NCBI RefSeq assembly: GCF_009928425.1
Contig: NZ_JAABNS010000001.1
Span: 186,001 to 250,000, forward strand
Direction: 5' to 3'
DNA length: 64,000 nucleotides
Source: Pseudarthrobacter sp. ATCC 49987
GTDB taxonomy: Bacteria > Actinomycetota > Actinomycetes > Actinomycetales > Micrococcaceae
The notes under the pieces are model-generated. The model was not told where the DNA came from and ran no database searches. It was given only the letters and a program-made list of their open reading frames with translations. The translations under genes were made by a program, and so were the position numbers. Below, one piece after another: positions 8,571 to 20,587 of this stretch. Position 1 is the first letter of the stretch; each line of letters begins with the position of its first letter.

Positions 8571-10052
8571 CTAGAACGGGTACGGCGCGATGTCTGAACG
8601 CATGGTGAGCCACTGGACTTCGGTGAAGGCCTCGATGTTCGCCGTGGCCCCGCCGAACCGCGAGCCGGTGCCGGAGGCGCCCACGCCGCCGAAAGGTGCG
8701 TTGGCTTCGTCCAGGACGGTTTGTTCGTTGATGTGCACCTTGCCGGAGTGCACCCGGTCGGCGATTGTCATTGCTGCGCCCACTTCGCCAAGGATTCCGA
8801 CGGAGAGGCCGTATTCGTTGGCGTTGACGAGTTCCACCGCCTCGTCGAGGGTGGAGAACTTGACCACCGGGGCGACCGGGCCAAAGATTTCCTCGGCGAA
8901 CGCCGGGTTGTCCGGGCTGAGATCCGCCAGCACCGTGGGCCGGTAGAACAGCCCCTCGTGGGTTCCGCCCGCCGCTATCCGGGCGCCGGCCTGGACGGCC
9001 TCTTCGACGATCGAGTGGATGCGGTTGAGTTGTGGCTCGTCGATGATCGGCCCCAAGGCCACCTCACCGCTGGCCGGGTCGCCGACCGGGAGATGGGCGG
9101 CCTTTTCGCTGAGGGCCGCCACATAGGCATCGTAGACGGACTCGTGGACAAGGTGCCGGCCGGTCGTCATGCAGATCTGGCCCTGGTGCATAAAGGAGCC
9201 GAACGCGCCCGCGGAGGCGGCCTTCGCGACGTCCGCGCCCGGCAGCACGATCAGCGCGTTATTGCCGCCGAGCTCAAGGTGCGCGCGCTTGAGGTGCCGG
9301 GCCGCGGCCTCGCCCACCTTGCGGCCCGCCGCCGTCGAACCGGTGAAGGACACCACCCGGACTTCAGGGGCCTCGACGACGGCGGCGCCCGTCTCGGCGC
9401 CGCCGGGAAGGAGCGAGAGAACGCCAGCGGGCAGGCCGGCTTCCTCGAAGACCCGCATCAGCGCAACACCGCCGCACACCGCGGTGCGGGGGTCCGGCTT
9501 CAGCAGCACGGCGTTGCCCAGCGCCAGGGCCGGTGCTACCGAGCGGATGGACAGGATCAGGGGGAAGTTGAAGGGCGCGATCACGGACACGACGCCGGCG
9601 GGGCGGCGCCGCGCGAATGACCAGCGCGCCTCATTGGAGGTCAGAACTTCTCCGGCCGGGTGCGACGGCAGCGCTGCGGCCTCGTAGCATTCGTTGGCTG
9701 CGATGTGCGTTTCCAGGGCGGCCTTGGCCGGGATACCGCCGCTTTCGCGGATGATCCAGCGCTGGATTTCCTCGGCGTGCTCCTCCCAGAGCTGGCCGGC
9801 GCGGCGCAGGATGGCGGCCCGTTCCTCCGGTCGTGTGGCAGCCCACGCGCGCTGGGCTTCGGCGGCCACGGTGGCGGCGCGACCGACGTCGGCAGCCGTG
9901 GCGACACCGAAACGGCCCAGGACCATGCCCGTGGCCGGCTCAATGACATCCCGGCTTCCGCCGGATCCTTCGGTCCAGCCGGCGATGTTGATTTTTCCGT
10001 CCCAGCGGCCGGAATCGAGGAAGGTGTCGAGAATAACGTCGGAGACAGTCAT
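8571..10052 (-). CDS. Benzaldehyde dehydrogenase (NAD(P)-dependent, ALDH superfamily)
   Basis: A 493-residue aldehyde dehydrogenase. The catalytic Glu lies in LELGGNNALIVL and the nucleophilic Cys in HQGQICMTTGR; the cofactor motif FTGSTAAGRKVG is also clear. It would oxidise benzaldehyde, the product of the upstream benzoylformate decarboxylase, to benzoate; the substrate is inferred from this neighbour. The start at 10052 (MTVSDVILD) is preceded by AAGGGA at good spacing. A longer frame to 10352 runs back inside the decarboxylase gene and is rejected. It is the second gene of a minus-strand operon, 23 bases after the decarboxylase stop. Confidence 0.9.
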   Translation of the reverse strand: MTVSDVILDTFLDSGRWDGKINIAGWTEGSGGSRDVIEPATGMVLGRFGVATAADVGRAATVAAEAQRAWAATRPEERAAILRRAGQLWEEHAEEIQRWIIRESGGIPAKAALETHIAANECYEAAALPSHPAGEVLTSNEARWSFARRRPAGVVSVIAPFNFPLILSIRSVAPALALGNAVLLKPDPRTAVCGGVALMRVFEEAGLPAGVLSLLPGGAETGAAVVEAPEVRVVSFTGSTAAGRKVGEAAARHLKRAHLELGGNNALIVLPGADVAKAASAGAFGSFMHQGQICMTTGRHLVHESVYDAYVAALSEKAAHLPVGDPASGEVALGPIIDEPQLNRIHSIVEEAVQAGARIAAGGTHEGLFYRPTVLADLSPDNPAFAEEIFGPVAPVVKFSTLDEAVELVNANEYGLSVGILGEVGAAMTIADRVHSGKVHINEQTVLDEANAPFGGVGASGTGSRFGGATANIEAFTEVQWLTMRSDIAPYPF

Positions 10053-10075
10053 GATGTCCCTTTCAATGGGTTGGG

Positions 10076-11692
<1,617 letters not shown>

Positions 11693-11767
11693 CTATCCCG
11701 GGGCTGCTGGTCCTACAAAACTAGGATCCACACCCCTATGCCGACAAACAAATAAATCGACTCTCCC

Positions 11768-11786
11768 TCATAGATAATCTCTATGA
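11768..11786. promoter_or_regulatory. LysR-type operator, copy 1 (mdlC/lysR intergenic)
   Basis: The 19-base palindrome has perfect 7-base arms TCATAGA and TCTATGA around TAATC. It ends 7 bases before the GTG start of the LysR gene and 88 bases upstream of mdlC. That position suits activation of mdlC and autorepression of the regulator. The same CATAGA-N5-TCTATG core recurs at 14090-14106. Confidence 0.8.
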
Positions 11787-11793
11787 TGGGCTG

Positions 11794-12696
11794 GTGAGCC
11801 TGGACCTTAATCTGATCCGTACGTTCCTGAGCATTTATGACCACCGCTCGGTGACCCGCGCCGCGCAGGACCTGTCCCTGACGCAGCCCACGGTCAGCCA
11901 TGCCCTCGGCAGGCTGCGGCGTGCCCTTCATGACCCGCTGTTCGTCCGCGGTCCCGCCGGGTACGAGCCGACAGTGCGCGCCTCGGAACTGGCCGCCGTG
12001 TTCCGCAAGTCGGTGCTCGCCGTCGACGAAGCCGTGGACGCGGACCGCGTCTTTGATCCCTCCCAAACCAGCAGAACGTTCCGCCTGTGCCTGACGGACA
12101 TCGGCGAAAACGCCTTCCTGCCGCGGATCATGAAGCAACTGGTGGTCCAGGCTCCGGGGGCCAGCCTCGAAGTGGTCCCCATGCAGATCTCCCAGGTCCA
12201 AAGCTGGCTTGCCCATGGCGAGATCGACGGCGCCATCGCGAGCGTTCCGCTGGAAGTGTCCGGCCGCCGCACCATCGTCGCCGACGACCGCTACGTTTGT
12301 GTGCTGCCACAGGATGCGGCGGCACCGGAATCGCGCATCGCCTGGAAAGATTTCCTGGCCCTGAAGCATGTCGCCATGGACCCGGCGGCGGGCCACGACC
12401 AGGTGGAGCAGGCCATCCGGGCGCAGCAGGTGGACCGGACCATTGCGCTGCGGGTTCCGCATTTCACCGCGCTGGCCGAGGTGGTGGTGGGCTGCGGCAT
12501 GGTGGCCATCCTGCCGCGGCAGATGGCCACCAGAATGGCGGAGCGGTGGCCCGTTGCCATCCGTGGGCTGCCGTTCGATATGCCCCAGTTCGAGGTCACC
12601 CTGTACTGGGATGCCGCCGTCTCCTCCACCGGCGCCGCAGCCTGGTTCCTGGATCTCGTGGCCGAGGCGCTGGTCGAGCCGGGCACCGAACCCTAG
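11794..12696 (+). CDS. LysR-family transcriptional regulator of the phenylglyoxylate genes
   Basis: A 300-residue LysR protein. The N-terminal winged helix-turn-helix (LIRTFLSIYDHRSVTRAAQ, then LTQPTVSHALGRLR, residues about 6-40) is typical, followed by a NodD/NahR-like substrate-binding domain. The start must be the GTG at 11794, because nearby ATGs are out of frame. It is divergent from mdlC and ends about 30 bases from the convergent MFS gene. An inverted repeat immediately before its start suggests self-regulation. The effector is probably benzoylformate or a related aromatic acid (inference). Confidence 0.9.
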   Translation: MSLDLNLIRTFLSIYDHRSVTRAAQDLSLTQPTVSHALGRLRRALHDPLFVRGPAGYEPTVRASELAAVFRKSVLAVDEAVDADRVFDPSQTSRTFRLCLTDIGENAFLPRIMKQLVVQAPGASLEVVPMQISQVQSWLAHGEIDGAIASVPLEVSGRRTIVADDRYVCVLPQDAAAPESRIAWKDFLALKHVAMDPAAGHDQVEQAIRAQQVDRTIALRVPHFTALAEVVVGCGMVAILPRQMATRMAERWPVAIRGLPFDMPQFEVTLYWDAAVSSTGAAAWFLDLVAEALVEPGTEP

Positions 12697-12725
12697 CTCA
12701 CGGGGTCCGGAATCCGGGCTCGGGC

Positions 12726-13973
12726 CTAGACGGCGCCCGCAGCCCTGGCGGCCGTGGGGGAGGCGTCCTCCGTAACCTCCGGGGCGCCGGGCTTGACCTT
12801 CGGGATGACAGCCACTGCCGCGACGCCGAGCAGCGCCGCTGCCGCGAAGACATAGAAGCTGAAGGGATACGCGATGCCGGCAACCACCAGCAGGCCTGTG
12901 ATCCATGGACCCGAAATCGCGCCGAGGCGGCCGACGGCGGAGACGAAGCCCATACCGGAGGCGACGATGTGGCGGGGGTACAGGTAGCCGACGAAGCCGT
13001 AGACGAGCACCTGGGCGCAGAACACGAAGAACCCGGTGACGAAAACGACGCCGTTGAGCACCAGCTGGTTGTCCATCTTGATGCTCAGCAGGGCCAGCAG
13101 CACGGCGGCGGCCGCGAACCAGAACATCGTCGTGCCCTTGACCCCGCGGCGGTCGGCGACCCGGCCTCCGACCAGCAGGCCGGCGACGGCGCCGACATTC
13201 AGCACAAGGAGCAGGACCAGGGAGTCCGCGACGTTGTATCCGGCGCCCCGCATCAGCTGCGGCAGCCAGGTGTTCAGGGCGTAGACCAGCATGAGGCCCA
13301 TGAAGGCTGCAACCCAAAGTCCCAGCGTGATGCGCAGATACGGCCGGCGCAGCAGGCTGCCGATGCGGACCGTCCGCGCGGGCGCACCGGCGGTCTTCGA
13401 GGCTGCGGCGACAGGGGACGTTTCCGGCAGCTTGGCCCACATGAGGGGGACGGCGAGGAGACCGAGGATGCCGCCCGCATAGAAGAGCCATTCCCACTGG
13501 CGGCCGACCAGCAGGGCGATCAGCGACGCGGCGACGGCGCCGACGTGGTAACCGGTCATGGTCAGGGTGCTGGAGTGCGCTTTGCCATTGCTGGAAGCGG
13601 CTTCCTGCATGGCGGTCACGGCGACCGGCATGCAGCCACCCAGGCCAAGGCCGGCGAGGAGCCGCAGGATGCCCATCAGGGCCACATTCGGCATCAGCGG
13701 GAACAGCAGGGTGAAGACGGAGAAGAGTGCCACGCAGATAATCAGGGGCAGACGCCGGCCGAAGCGGTCCGAGATTGGACCGATCAGGGCCGCGCCGATT
13801 CCGACGCCGACGAGGGAAATCGTGGCCACGAAGGTGGCCCCAGCCGGGTCAATGCCGGCGTGCTTCGTGTCCAGCAGGGTGGGGATGGAGGCGCCCAAAG
13901 CAACGAGGTCGAAACCTTCGAAGACGACAGTGAGCCAACAGAGAATGACGACCCATTTTCGTTGAGTGTGCAT
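12726..13973 (-). CDS. MFS aromatic acid:H+ symporter (AAHS family)
   Basis: A 415-residue, 12-segment transporter. The first membrane segment carries FEGFDLVALGASIPTLL, the conserved Asp pattern of the AAHS group (BenK, PcaK, MhpT). The 2-3 loop has GPISDRFGRRLPL and the central loop is short. It probably imports benzoylformate or another aromatic acid for the adjoining decarboxylase. It has its own upstream region with an operator copy (14090-14106) matching that of mdlC, so it is likely co-regulated with it although transcribed separately. Confidence 0.9.
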   Translation of the reverse strand: MHTQRKWVVILCWLTVVFEGFDLVALGASIPTLLDTKHAGIDPAGATFVATISLVGVGIGAALIGPISDRFGRRLPLIICVALFSVFTLLFPLMPNVALMGILRLLAGLGLGGCMPVAVTAMQEAASSNGKAHSSTLTMTGYHVGAVAASLIALLVGRQWEWLFYAGGILGLLAVPLMWAKLPETSPVAAASKTAGAPARTVRIGSLLRRPYLRITLGLWVAAFMGLMLVYALNTWLPQLMRGAGYNVADSLVLLLVLNVGAVAGLLVGGRVADRRGVKGTTMFWFAAAAVLLALLSIKMDNQLVLNGVVFVTGFFVFCAQVLVYGFVGYLYPRHIVASGMGFVSAVGRLGAISGPWITGLLVVAGIAYPFSFYVFAAAALLGVAAVAVIPKVKPGAPEVTEDASPTAARAAGAV

Positions 13974-14089
13974 AGTGTGAACGTCCTTGGTTTACACAGC
14001 CGGACGTGAAAATGTCCGGCGGAAGTTGTTATCACCCCAAGTCTGATGAGACCCCCGCCACAAGTCCAATAGATAAAGATCGCCCGTTT

Positions 14090-14106
14090 CATAGATGGTG
14101 TCTATG
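14090..14106. promoter_or_regulatory. LysR-type operator, copy 2 (upstream of the MFS gene)
   Basis: CATAGA-TGGTG-TCTATG has the same 6-base arms and 5-base spacing as the repeat before the LysR gene. It lies 117 bases upstream of the transporter start and directly next to the terminator of the preceding monooxygenase gene. A half-site ATAGAT occurs at about 14069. Confidence 0.75.
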
Positions 14107-14110
14107 GGCG

Positions 14111-14149
14111 AGGAGGACGACGGCGGGAGGTTCCCGCCATCGTCCTCCT
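14111..14149. terminator. 18-bp hairpin terminator
   Basis: Arms 14111-14128 and 14132-14149 (AGGAGGACGACGGCGGGA with its complement) pair with one G-T wobble around a 3-base loop. It belongs to the recurring GACGGCGGGA family and follows the minus-strand monooxygenase gene. Confidence 0.8.
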
Positions 14150-14153
14150 TAAT

Positions 14154-14170
14154 TCCCGCTTCATGCGGGA
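14154..14170 (-). terminator. Small second hairpin after the monooxygenase gene
   Basis: TCCCGC (14154-14159) pairs with GCGGGA (14165-14170) around TTCAT. It lies between the monooxygenase stop and the larger terminator; on the minus strand it precedes an AATT stretch, so the two may act in tandem. Confidence 0.45.
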
Positions 14171-14180
14171 GTTTTGGCGC

Positions 14181-16093
<1,913 letters not shown>

Positions 16094-17227
16094 GTGTTTC
16101 TTGCTATCCGCGATATCCGCTTTGCCAAGGGACGGTTCGCCCTGATGGGCGGCGTGGTCGCCCTGATCACCCTGCTGCTCGTCATGCTCTCCGGGCTGAC
16201 GGCCGGGCTGGGTGACCAGTCGACGTCGGCCATTGACAAACTCGGCGCCGGCAACGGCAGCGGCGTCGCATCCAAAGCGGCGGACGGCATTGTCTTTGGG
16301 GCCCCGGGCGCCAATGAGCCGAAGGCCTCCTTTACCGAAAGCGAAATCACCGCCACGCAGCTCGACAGCTGGAAGAACCGTGCGGGCGTACAAAACGCCG
16401 AGGCCCTGGGCATCAGCCAGACTCGCTTCCAGGCCGTGGCTTCGTATACCGGGACAGGCACCGGCACCACCAATGTCGCCGTCTTCGGCGTCGCACCGGA
16501 TGGCCAGCTGGCGCCGTCCAGGGTAACGGCCGACACCGTCGTGATCGGCAAGACCGTGGCCAAAGCGCTGTCCCTGAAGACAGGGGACAGGGCCAGCGTC
16601 GGAGGGAACGAACTGACCGTCAGCGCCGTGGTGGAGGACCAGTGGTACTCCCACACCAGCGTCGTCTGGACCGCGCTTCCCACCTGGTCCACATTGGCCC
16701 ACCTCACGGACCCGGAGCAACTCGGAACCGTCGCCGTCATCACCTACAAGGATGGAGCCTCGGTGGACGAGGCCGCTGCGAACATCGCAGCCCACACCGT
16801 GAGCGCCTCGCGAACAGGATCCTTCCAGGCGCTGGGCTCCTACAAGAGCGAGAACGGCTCCCTGACGCTGATGCAGGCTTTCCTCTACGGCATCTCCGCA
16901 CTGGTCATCGTGGCCTTCCTGACCGTCTGGACCGTCCAGCGGACACGCGACATCGCGGTCCTGAAAGCCATGGGGGCATCCGGCAGTTACGTCCTGCGCG
17001 ACGCCATCACCCAGGCCGCAATCGTCCTGCTCGCCGGGGCCGGAGTCGGCGGCGGGATCGGCTTCCTCGGCGGCTTCTTCGCAGCCCAGGCCGCCCCCTT
17101 CCTGGTCAACCCCGCAACCACGCTCCTGCCCATCCTCGGAATCATCGCCCTGGGCCTGGCAGGAGCGGCACTGGCCGTCCGCCGCGTCACCAAGGTCGAC
17201 GCGCTCATCGCCCTCGGCGGGAACTAG
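16094..17227 (+). CDS. FtsX/MacB-type ABC transporter permease
   Basis: A 377-residue membrane protein with one N-terminal segment (about residues 16-38), a large extracytoplasmic domain (about 40-265) and three C-terminal segments, the layout of MacB/LolC/FtsX permeases. The cytoplasmic loop RTRDIAVLKAMGAS is the family's characteristic ATPase-contact motif. Such proteins move peptides or lipids out of the membrane or drive mechanotransmission rather than import solutes. Start is the GTG at 16094 after an AG-rich stretch (AAAGAAG); the protein begins directly with FLAIRDIRFAKGRFALMGG. The matching ATPase gene is 78 bases downstream. Substrate unknown. Confidence 0.88.
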   Translation: MFLAIRDIRFAKGRFALMGGVVALITLLLVMLSGLTAGLGDQSTSAIDKLGAGNGSGVASKAADGIVFGAPGANEPKASFTESEITATQLDSWKNRAGVQNAEALGISQTRFQAVASYTGTGTGTTNVAVFGVAPDGQLAPSRVTADTVVIGKTVAKALSLKTGDRASVGGNELTVSAVVEDQWYSHTSVVWTALPTWSTLAHLTDPEQLGTVAVITYKDGASVDEAAANIAAHTVSASRTGSFQALGSYKSENGSLTLMQAFLYGISALVIVAFLTVWTVQRTRDIAVLKAMGASGSYVLRDAITQAAIVLLAGAGVGGGIGFLGGFFAAQAAPFLVNPATTLLPILGIIALGLAGAALAVRRVTKVDALIALGGN

Positions 17228-17305
17228 GCCCTCCGTCGCCGGCCTGCCCGTCCGCAGCCGCGTTACCGATCTGCCCCCAGAACTTTCCCGAAAGGCAGTA
17301 ACTCC

Positions 17306-18037
17306 ATGTCCTCCACCCCCAGCCCTCTCGACCCCCGGTCCTCCGCCCGGGGCCCCCTGAACCTCGTCAACGTCACGCTCGAATACCCGGACGGGGACGG
17401 GACCATCAAAGCCCTGGACGCCGTGAACCTCACCGTGCAGGCGGGCCAGATGGTCTCCCTCGTCGGCCCGTCAGGTTCCGGAAAATCCAGCCTCCTGGCT
17501 GCAGCCGCCACCCTGGTCCGCCCCACCCATGGCCTGGTGGTCATCGACGGCACCGACGCCACCGGGCTCGGCGACAAGGACCTCACCATGCTGCGGCGGG
17601 AGAAGGTCGGCATCATCTTCCAGCAGCCCAACCTGCTCGCCTCCCTGACTGCCGCCGAACAGCTCATTATCGGCGACCACCTGCGCGGAAAGTCCGTCAA
17701 AGCCGCCCGGGCCAAAGCCGCGGAACTGCTCGACGTCGTCGGACTCAGCTCCAGCGCGGGCAAACGCCCGCACCAGCTCTCCGGCGGCCAGCGCCAGCGG
17801 GTCAACATCGCCCGGGCCCTCATGGGCGATCCCAAGGTCCTGCTCGTGGACGAACCCACCGCCGCCCTGGACCACGAACGCAGCGACTCCATCGTCCGGC
17901 TCCTGCGCCGCGTCACCGACGACTTCAGGGTCGCCACGGTCATGGTGACCCACGACACCGAATTCGTCCCGCTGACCGATTCGGTCGCCACCATGCGCGA
18001 CGGAAAGCTCACCGCCCCCGTACTGACGACGGTCTGA
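17306..18037 (+). CDS. MacB/LolD-type ABC transporter ATP-binding protein
   Basis: A 243-residue ATPase with Walker [10 protein letters not shown] (about residues 54-62), signature LSGGQRQRVNIARAL, Walker B VLLVDEPTAALD and switch His in MVTHDTEF. The LolD/MacB-like spacing and the adjoining FtsX-type permease point to an exporter. GAAAGGCAG precedes the ATG at 17306. Together the two genes form a complete transporter without binding protein or membrane-fusion protein, as is usual in Gram-positives, where such pairs often handle antimicrobial peptides or envelope components. Confidence 0.9.
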   Translation: MSSTPSPLDPRSSARGPLNLVNVTLEYPDGDGTIKALDAVNLTVQAGQMVSLVGPSGSGKSSLLAAAATLVRPTHGLVVIDGTDATGLGDKDLTMLRREKVGIIFQQPNLLASLTAAEQLIIGDHLRGKSVKAARAKAAELLDVVGLSSSAGKRPHQLSGGQRQRVNIARALMGDPKVLLVDEPTAALDHERSDSIVRLLRRVTDDFRVATVMVTHDTEFVPLTDSVATMRDGKLTAPVLTTV

Positions 18038-18142
18038 GACGCAACTTCCCCATCAAGCCAAGGACTGCCCCCGACTCACCCGCGCCAACTGAACCATCCG
18101 GTCCGTCCCACCGCCCCTCCCGCCTCGTGTACAACTGAGACC

Positions 18143-19261
18143 ATGACGCGAACCACCATGGCCCGGCTGGCCGACGGCCGCGAGATCCTCTACTTTGACG
18201 ACGACGCCGTCGAGCGGCCCGCAGCATCCCTCGTGGATCACCGCGGGCTGCCCGCCCGCCCGGAACCGGGCGAGTTGCGCTTCGATGCGCTCAGCCGCGA
18301 ATGGGTTGCCGTCGCCGCGCACCGGCAGTCGCGGACCCACCTGCCGCCGGCGGACCAATGCCCCATCTGCCCGACGACGCCGGCCAACCAGACCGAGATC
18401 CCGGCCCCGGACTACGACGTCGCCGTCTTCGAAAACCGCTTTCCCTCGCTCGGCCCGGATGTGAGCGAACTCCCCGCCGCGCCGGGCTGGGGGGACTCGG
18501 CCCCCGCCGTCGGCCGCTGCGAAGTGGTGGCTTTTACCCCGCAGCACACCGGGTCCTTCGCTGAACTGGGCTGGCGCCGCACCCGCACGGTGATTGACGC
18601 CTGGGCCCACCGGACGGAAGCGCTCAGCGGCCTCCCCGGTATCCAGCAGGTCTTCCCCTTCGAAAACCGGGGCGCCGAAATCGGCGTCACCCTGCACCAC
18701 CCGCACGGACAGATCTACGCCTACCCGTACGTGACGCCCCGCGCCGCGGTCCTGGCCGCCGCGGCAGGGCATTACGCCGCGACGTCCAACGGCACTTCGA
18801 CCCTCACTTCCGCGCTGCTCCGGAACGAGCGCAGCGACGGCAGCCGCATGGTGCTGGAGGGCGAACATTTCAGCGCCTATGTGCCCTTCGCGGCCCGCTG
18901 GCCGCTGGAGGTCCACCTCGTCCCGCACCGCGAAGTCCCGGACCTGGCGGCGCTGGACGGGGCCGAGCGGGACGAGTTGGCGGAGCTGTACCCCGAACTC
19001 CTAAAGCGCTTCGACGCCCTCTACCCGACGCCGACCCCCTACATCGCGGCCTGGCACCAGGCGCCGCTGGAGCCAGCCCTGCGCAGGACCGGCCACCTGC
19101 ACCTGCAGCTGACCTCGCCCCGCCGCGCCGCGGACAAGCTCAAGTACCTGGCGGGCTCCGAGGCCGCCATGGGCGCCTTCATCAACGACACCACCCCCGA
19201 AGCCGTCGCCGCCCGCTTGCGGGAGGTGGCCGCCGCGGTGGAACCGGGGCGCCCTTCCTGA
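18143..19261 (+). CDS. galT: Galactose-1-phosphate uridylyltransferase
   Basis: A 372-residue HIT-superfamily enzyme that exchanges UMP between UDP-glucose and galactose-1-phosphate in the Leloir pathway. The active-site motif HPHGQ is at about residue 187, preceded by VFENRFPSL. A zinc-binding pattern CPICP occurs at about residues 73-77. The C-terminal WHQAP is also typical. No galK or galE is adjacent, so it is a stand-alone gene here. It may supply UDP-galactose for the polysaccharide genes further along (inference). It is convergent with the GH16 gene, 6 bases apart. Confidence 0.93.
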   Translation: MTRTTMARLADGREILYFDDDAVERPAASLVDHRGLPARPEPGELRFDALSREWVAVAAHRQSRTHLPPADQCPICPTTPANQTEIPAPDYDVAVFENRFPSLGPDVSELPAAPGWGDSAPAVGRCEVVAFTPQHTGSFAELGWRRTRTVIDAWAHRTEALSGLPGIQQVFPFENRGAEIGVTLHHPHGQIYAYPYVTPRAAVLAAAAGHYAATSNGTSTLTSALLRNERSDGSRMVLEGEHFSAYVPFAARWPLEVHLVPHREVPDLAALDGAERDELAELYPELLKRFDALYPTPTPYIAAWHQAPLEPALRRTGHLHLQLTSPRRAADKLKYLAGSEAAMGAFINDTTPEAVAARLREVAAAVEPGRPS

Positions 19262-19267
19262 CGCCGG

Positions 19268-20209
19268 CTACTTCCACACCCGCACATAGTCCACCCTCAC
19301 GCTGCCCCGCTCGCCGAAAATCCGGGGGCCCGCCGAGACGCCTAGATTCAGGATCAGGTAGTGGGGGCTGTTTCCGTCAACCGTGGGATAGGAGTGAACG
19401 AGCCGGCCGTCGTAGTAGACGTCGTTGGCTCCGGCCTTCCGGTGCACACCGTAGGTGTGGTAGGCCCCGGCCCAGCAGGCGTCAATCGTCCGCTTTTTCC
19501 TGCCCTCCGCTGAGTGATAGACGCTCCACATGTCACCGGCAAGGGGCTCTGCTATGTCGATTTCCCCGGTACGGGGATACCGCTGGCCCACGGTCCACCA
19601 CGCCGGCCAGTTGGGGATCCCGCTGCTGCACGTTCCCGGGAAGTAGATCCGTGCTTCGACGTAGCCGCTGGTGAACTCGAAGCCCGCATGGCCGGGAGCG
19701 CCGTCCTCGGGATTGGTGGAGAGAAGTGCGCCGGACTGGGCATCGGTGAGCTGGAGAACTGCTTCGCCATTGGCGACCTTAACGTTGCTCGAACAGGTCT
19801 TGACGTTGTTCATCACCGATTTGGGGATGCAGTCATTGAACCAGTAGGGAGTCCAGACTGCTGTATTCAGGGTGTCGAAGTCATCGTCGAAAATCAGATG
19901 CGACAAGCCGTCGACGCCGAGCGGCACCGTATGCGTCGAGCCCAGGACCGGCGTGACTGTCAGCGCATCAGTTCCAGCGGGATTGCCGGAGGAGGCGTCG
20001 CCGGAAGTGTCTGCCCCAGTGTCAGGAGCAGGGGCTTCCGCCGGGATGCCAGCCCCGCGATCGGAGGACGGCGAGTCCGCCGCCATGCCGGTTCCTGAGG
20101 CGCCGGAGGACGCGGGATCGGCTGCAGCAGATTCTGTAATAGGTGCACTCCCTGCCAGCCCGGCCAGGATGAGAAAGCAGCACAGCCCCTGCATAGAACG
20201 GCCCTTCAT
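19268..20209 (-). CDS. Secreted glycoside hydrolase family 16 (beta-glucanase type)
   Basis: A protein of about 313 residues with an N-terminal signal peptide (MKGRSMQGLCCFLILAGLAG) and a low-complexity Ala/Ser/Gly/Pro-rich linker of about 70 residues. The GH16 domain follows and carries the catalytic motif GEIDIAE at about residue 215 (nucleophile and acid/base Glu). Aromatic residues around it (WPAWWTVGQRYP) suit a beta-1,3- or mixed-linkage glucan cleft. Two in-frame starts are plausible; 20209 gives the charged signal-peptide n-region, while 20194 has the better ribosome site (AAGGG). The longer frame to 20284 lacks signal-peptide logic. Confidence 0.85.
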   Translation of the reverse strand: MKGRSMQGLCCFLILAGLAGSAPITESAAADPASSGASGTGMAADSPSSDRGAGIPAEAPAPDTGADTSGDASSGNPAGTDALTVTPVLGSTHTVPLGVDGLSHLIFDDDFDTLNTAVWTPYWFNDCIPKSVMNNVKTCSSNVKVANGEAVLQLTDAQSGALLSTNPEDGAPGHAGFEFTSGYVEARIYFPGTCSSGIPNWPAWWTVGQRYPRTGEIDIAEPLAGDMWSVYHSAEGRKKRTIDACWAGAYHTYGVHRKAGANDVYYDGRLVHSYPTVDGNSPHYLILNLGVSAGPRIFGERGSVRVDYVRVWK

Positions 20210-20587
20210 GGAAAAGCCACGCCTCGGGTCGGGGCCAGGACCGAATGCTGCCGATGCTGTGGTCCCCCGTCGGCCGGTGCCCACCCCGTGGCACCGGGCG
20301 CTGTGGCTGGTTGCACGATGGTCCTTCCGTTTACGACTCGGCAGGCGGCCTGATCCTCTTCTTGCGCTCAGGCTATAGGCGGCCTTGCCGCAGGTCAGGA
20401 GTACCGGCTACTCGTCTATTGGCTTCCTACTCGCGTTTCGGCGTCCCGGATTACTTGATAAGAGCCAGCCACTGAAGCTGGACATTGTTCCGAGCCCACA
20501 CCCCACCAAACTGCTAGGCTCCAGCTATCGGCACCGTCCGGCGACGGCAGCTAGTGCAACAGCGGGGTTGCGAGTGAGGGAGACGCC
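20210..20587. other. Intergenic region between divergent genes
   Basis: About 380 bases separate the GH16 and GHKL ATPase starts. Promoters for both should lie here, but I could not assign a convincing pair. Nothing else is seen. Confidence 0.4.

Noticed and set aside
11713..13497. 594-residue minus-strand frame across the LysR and MFS genes
   Set aside because: Shadow of the real genes in another frame, without domain signals.
12087..14009. 640-residue plus-strand frame across the LysR and MFS genes
   Set aside because: Rich in Gly/Arg/Asp/His repeats typical of antisense frames; both underlying genes are well supported.
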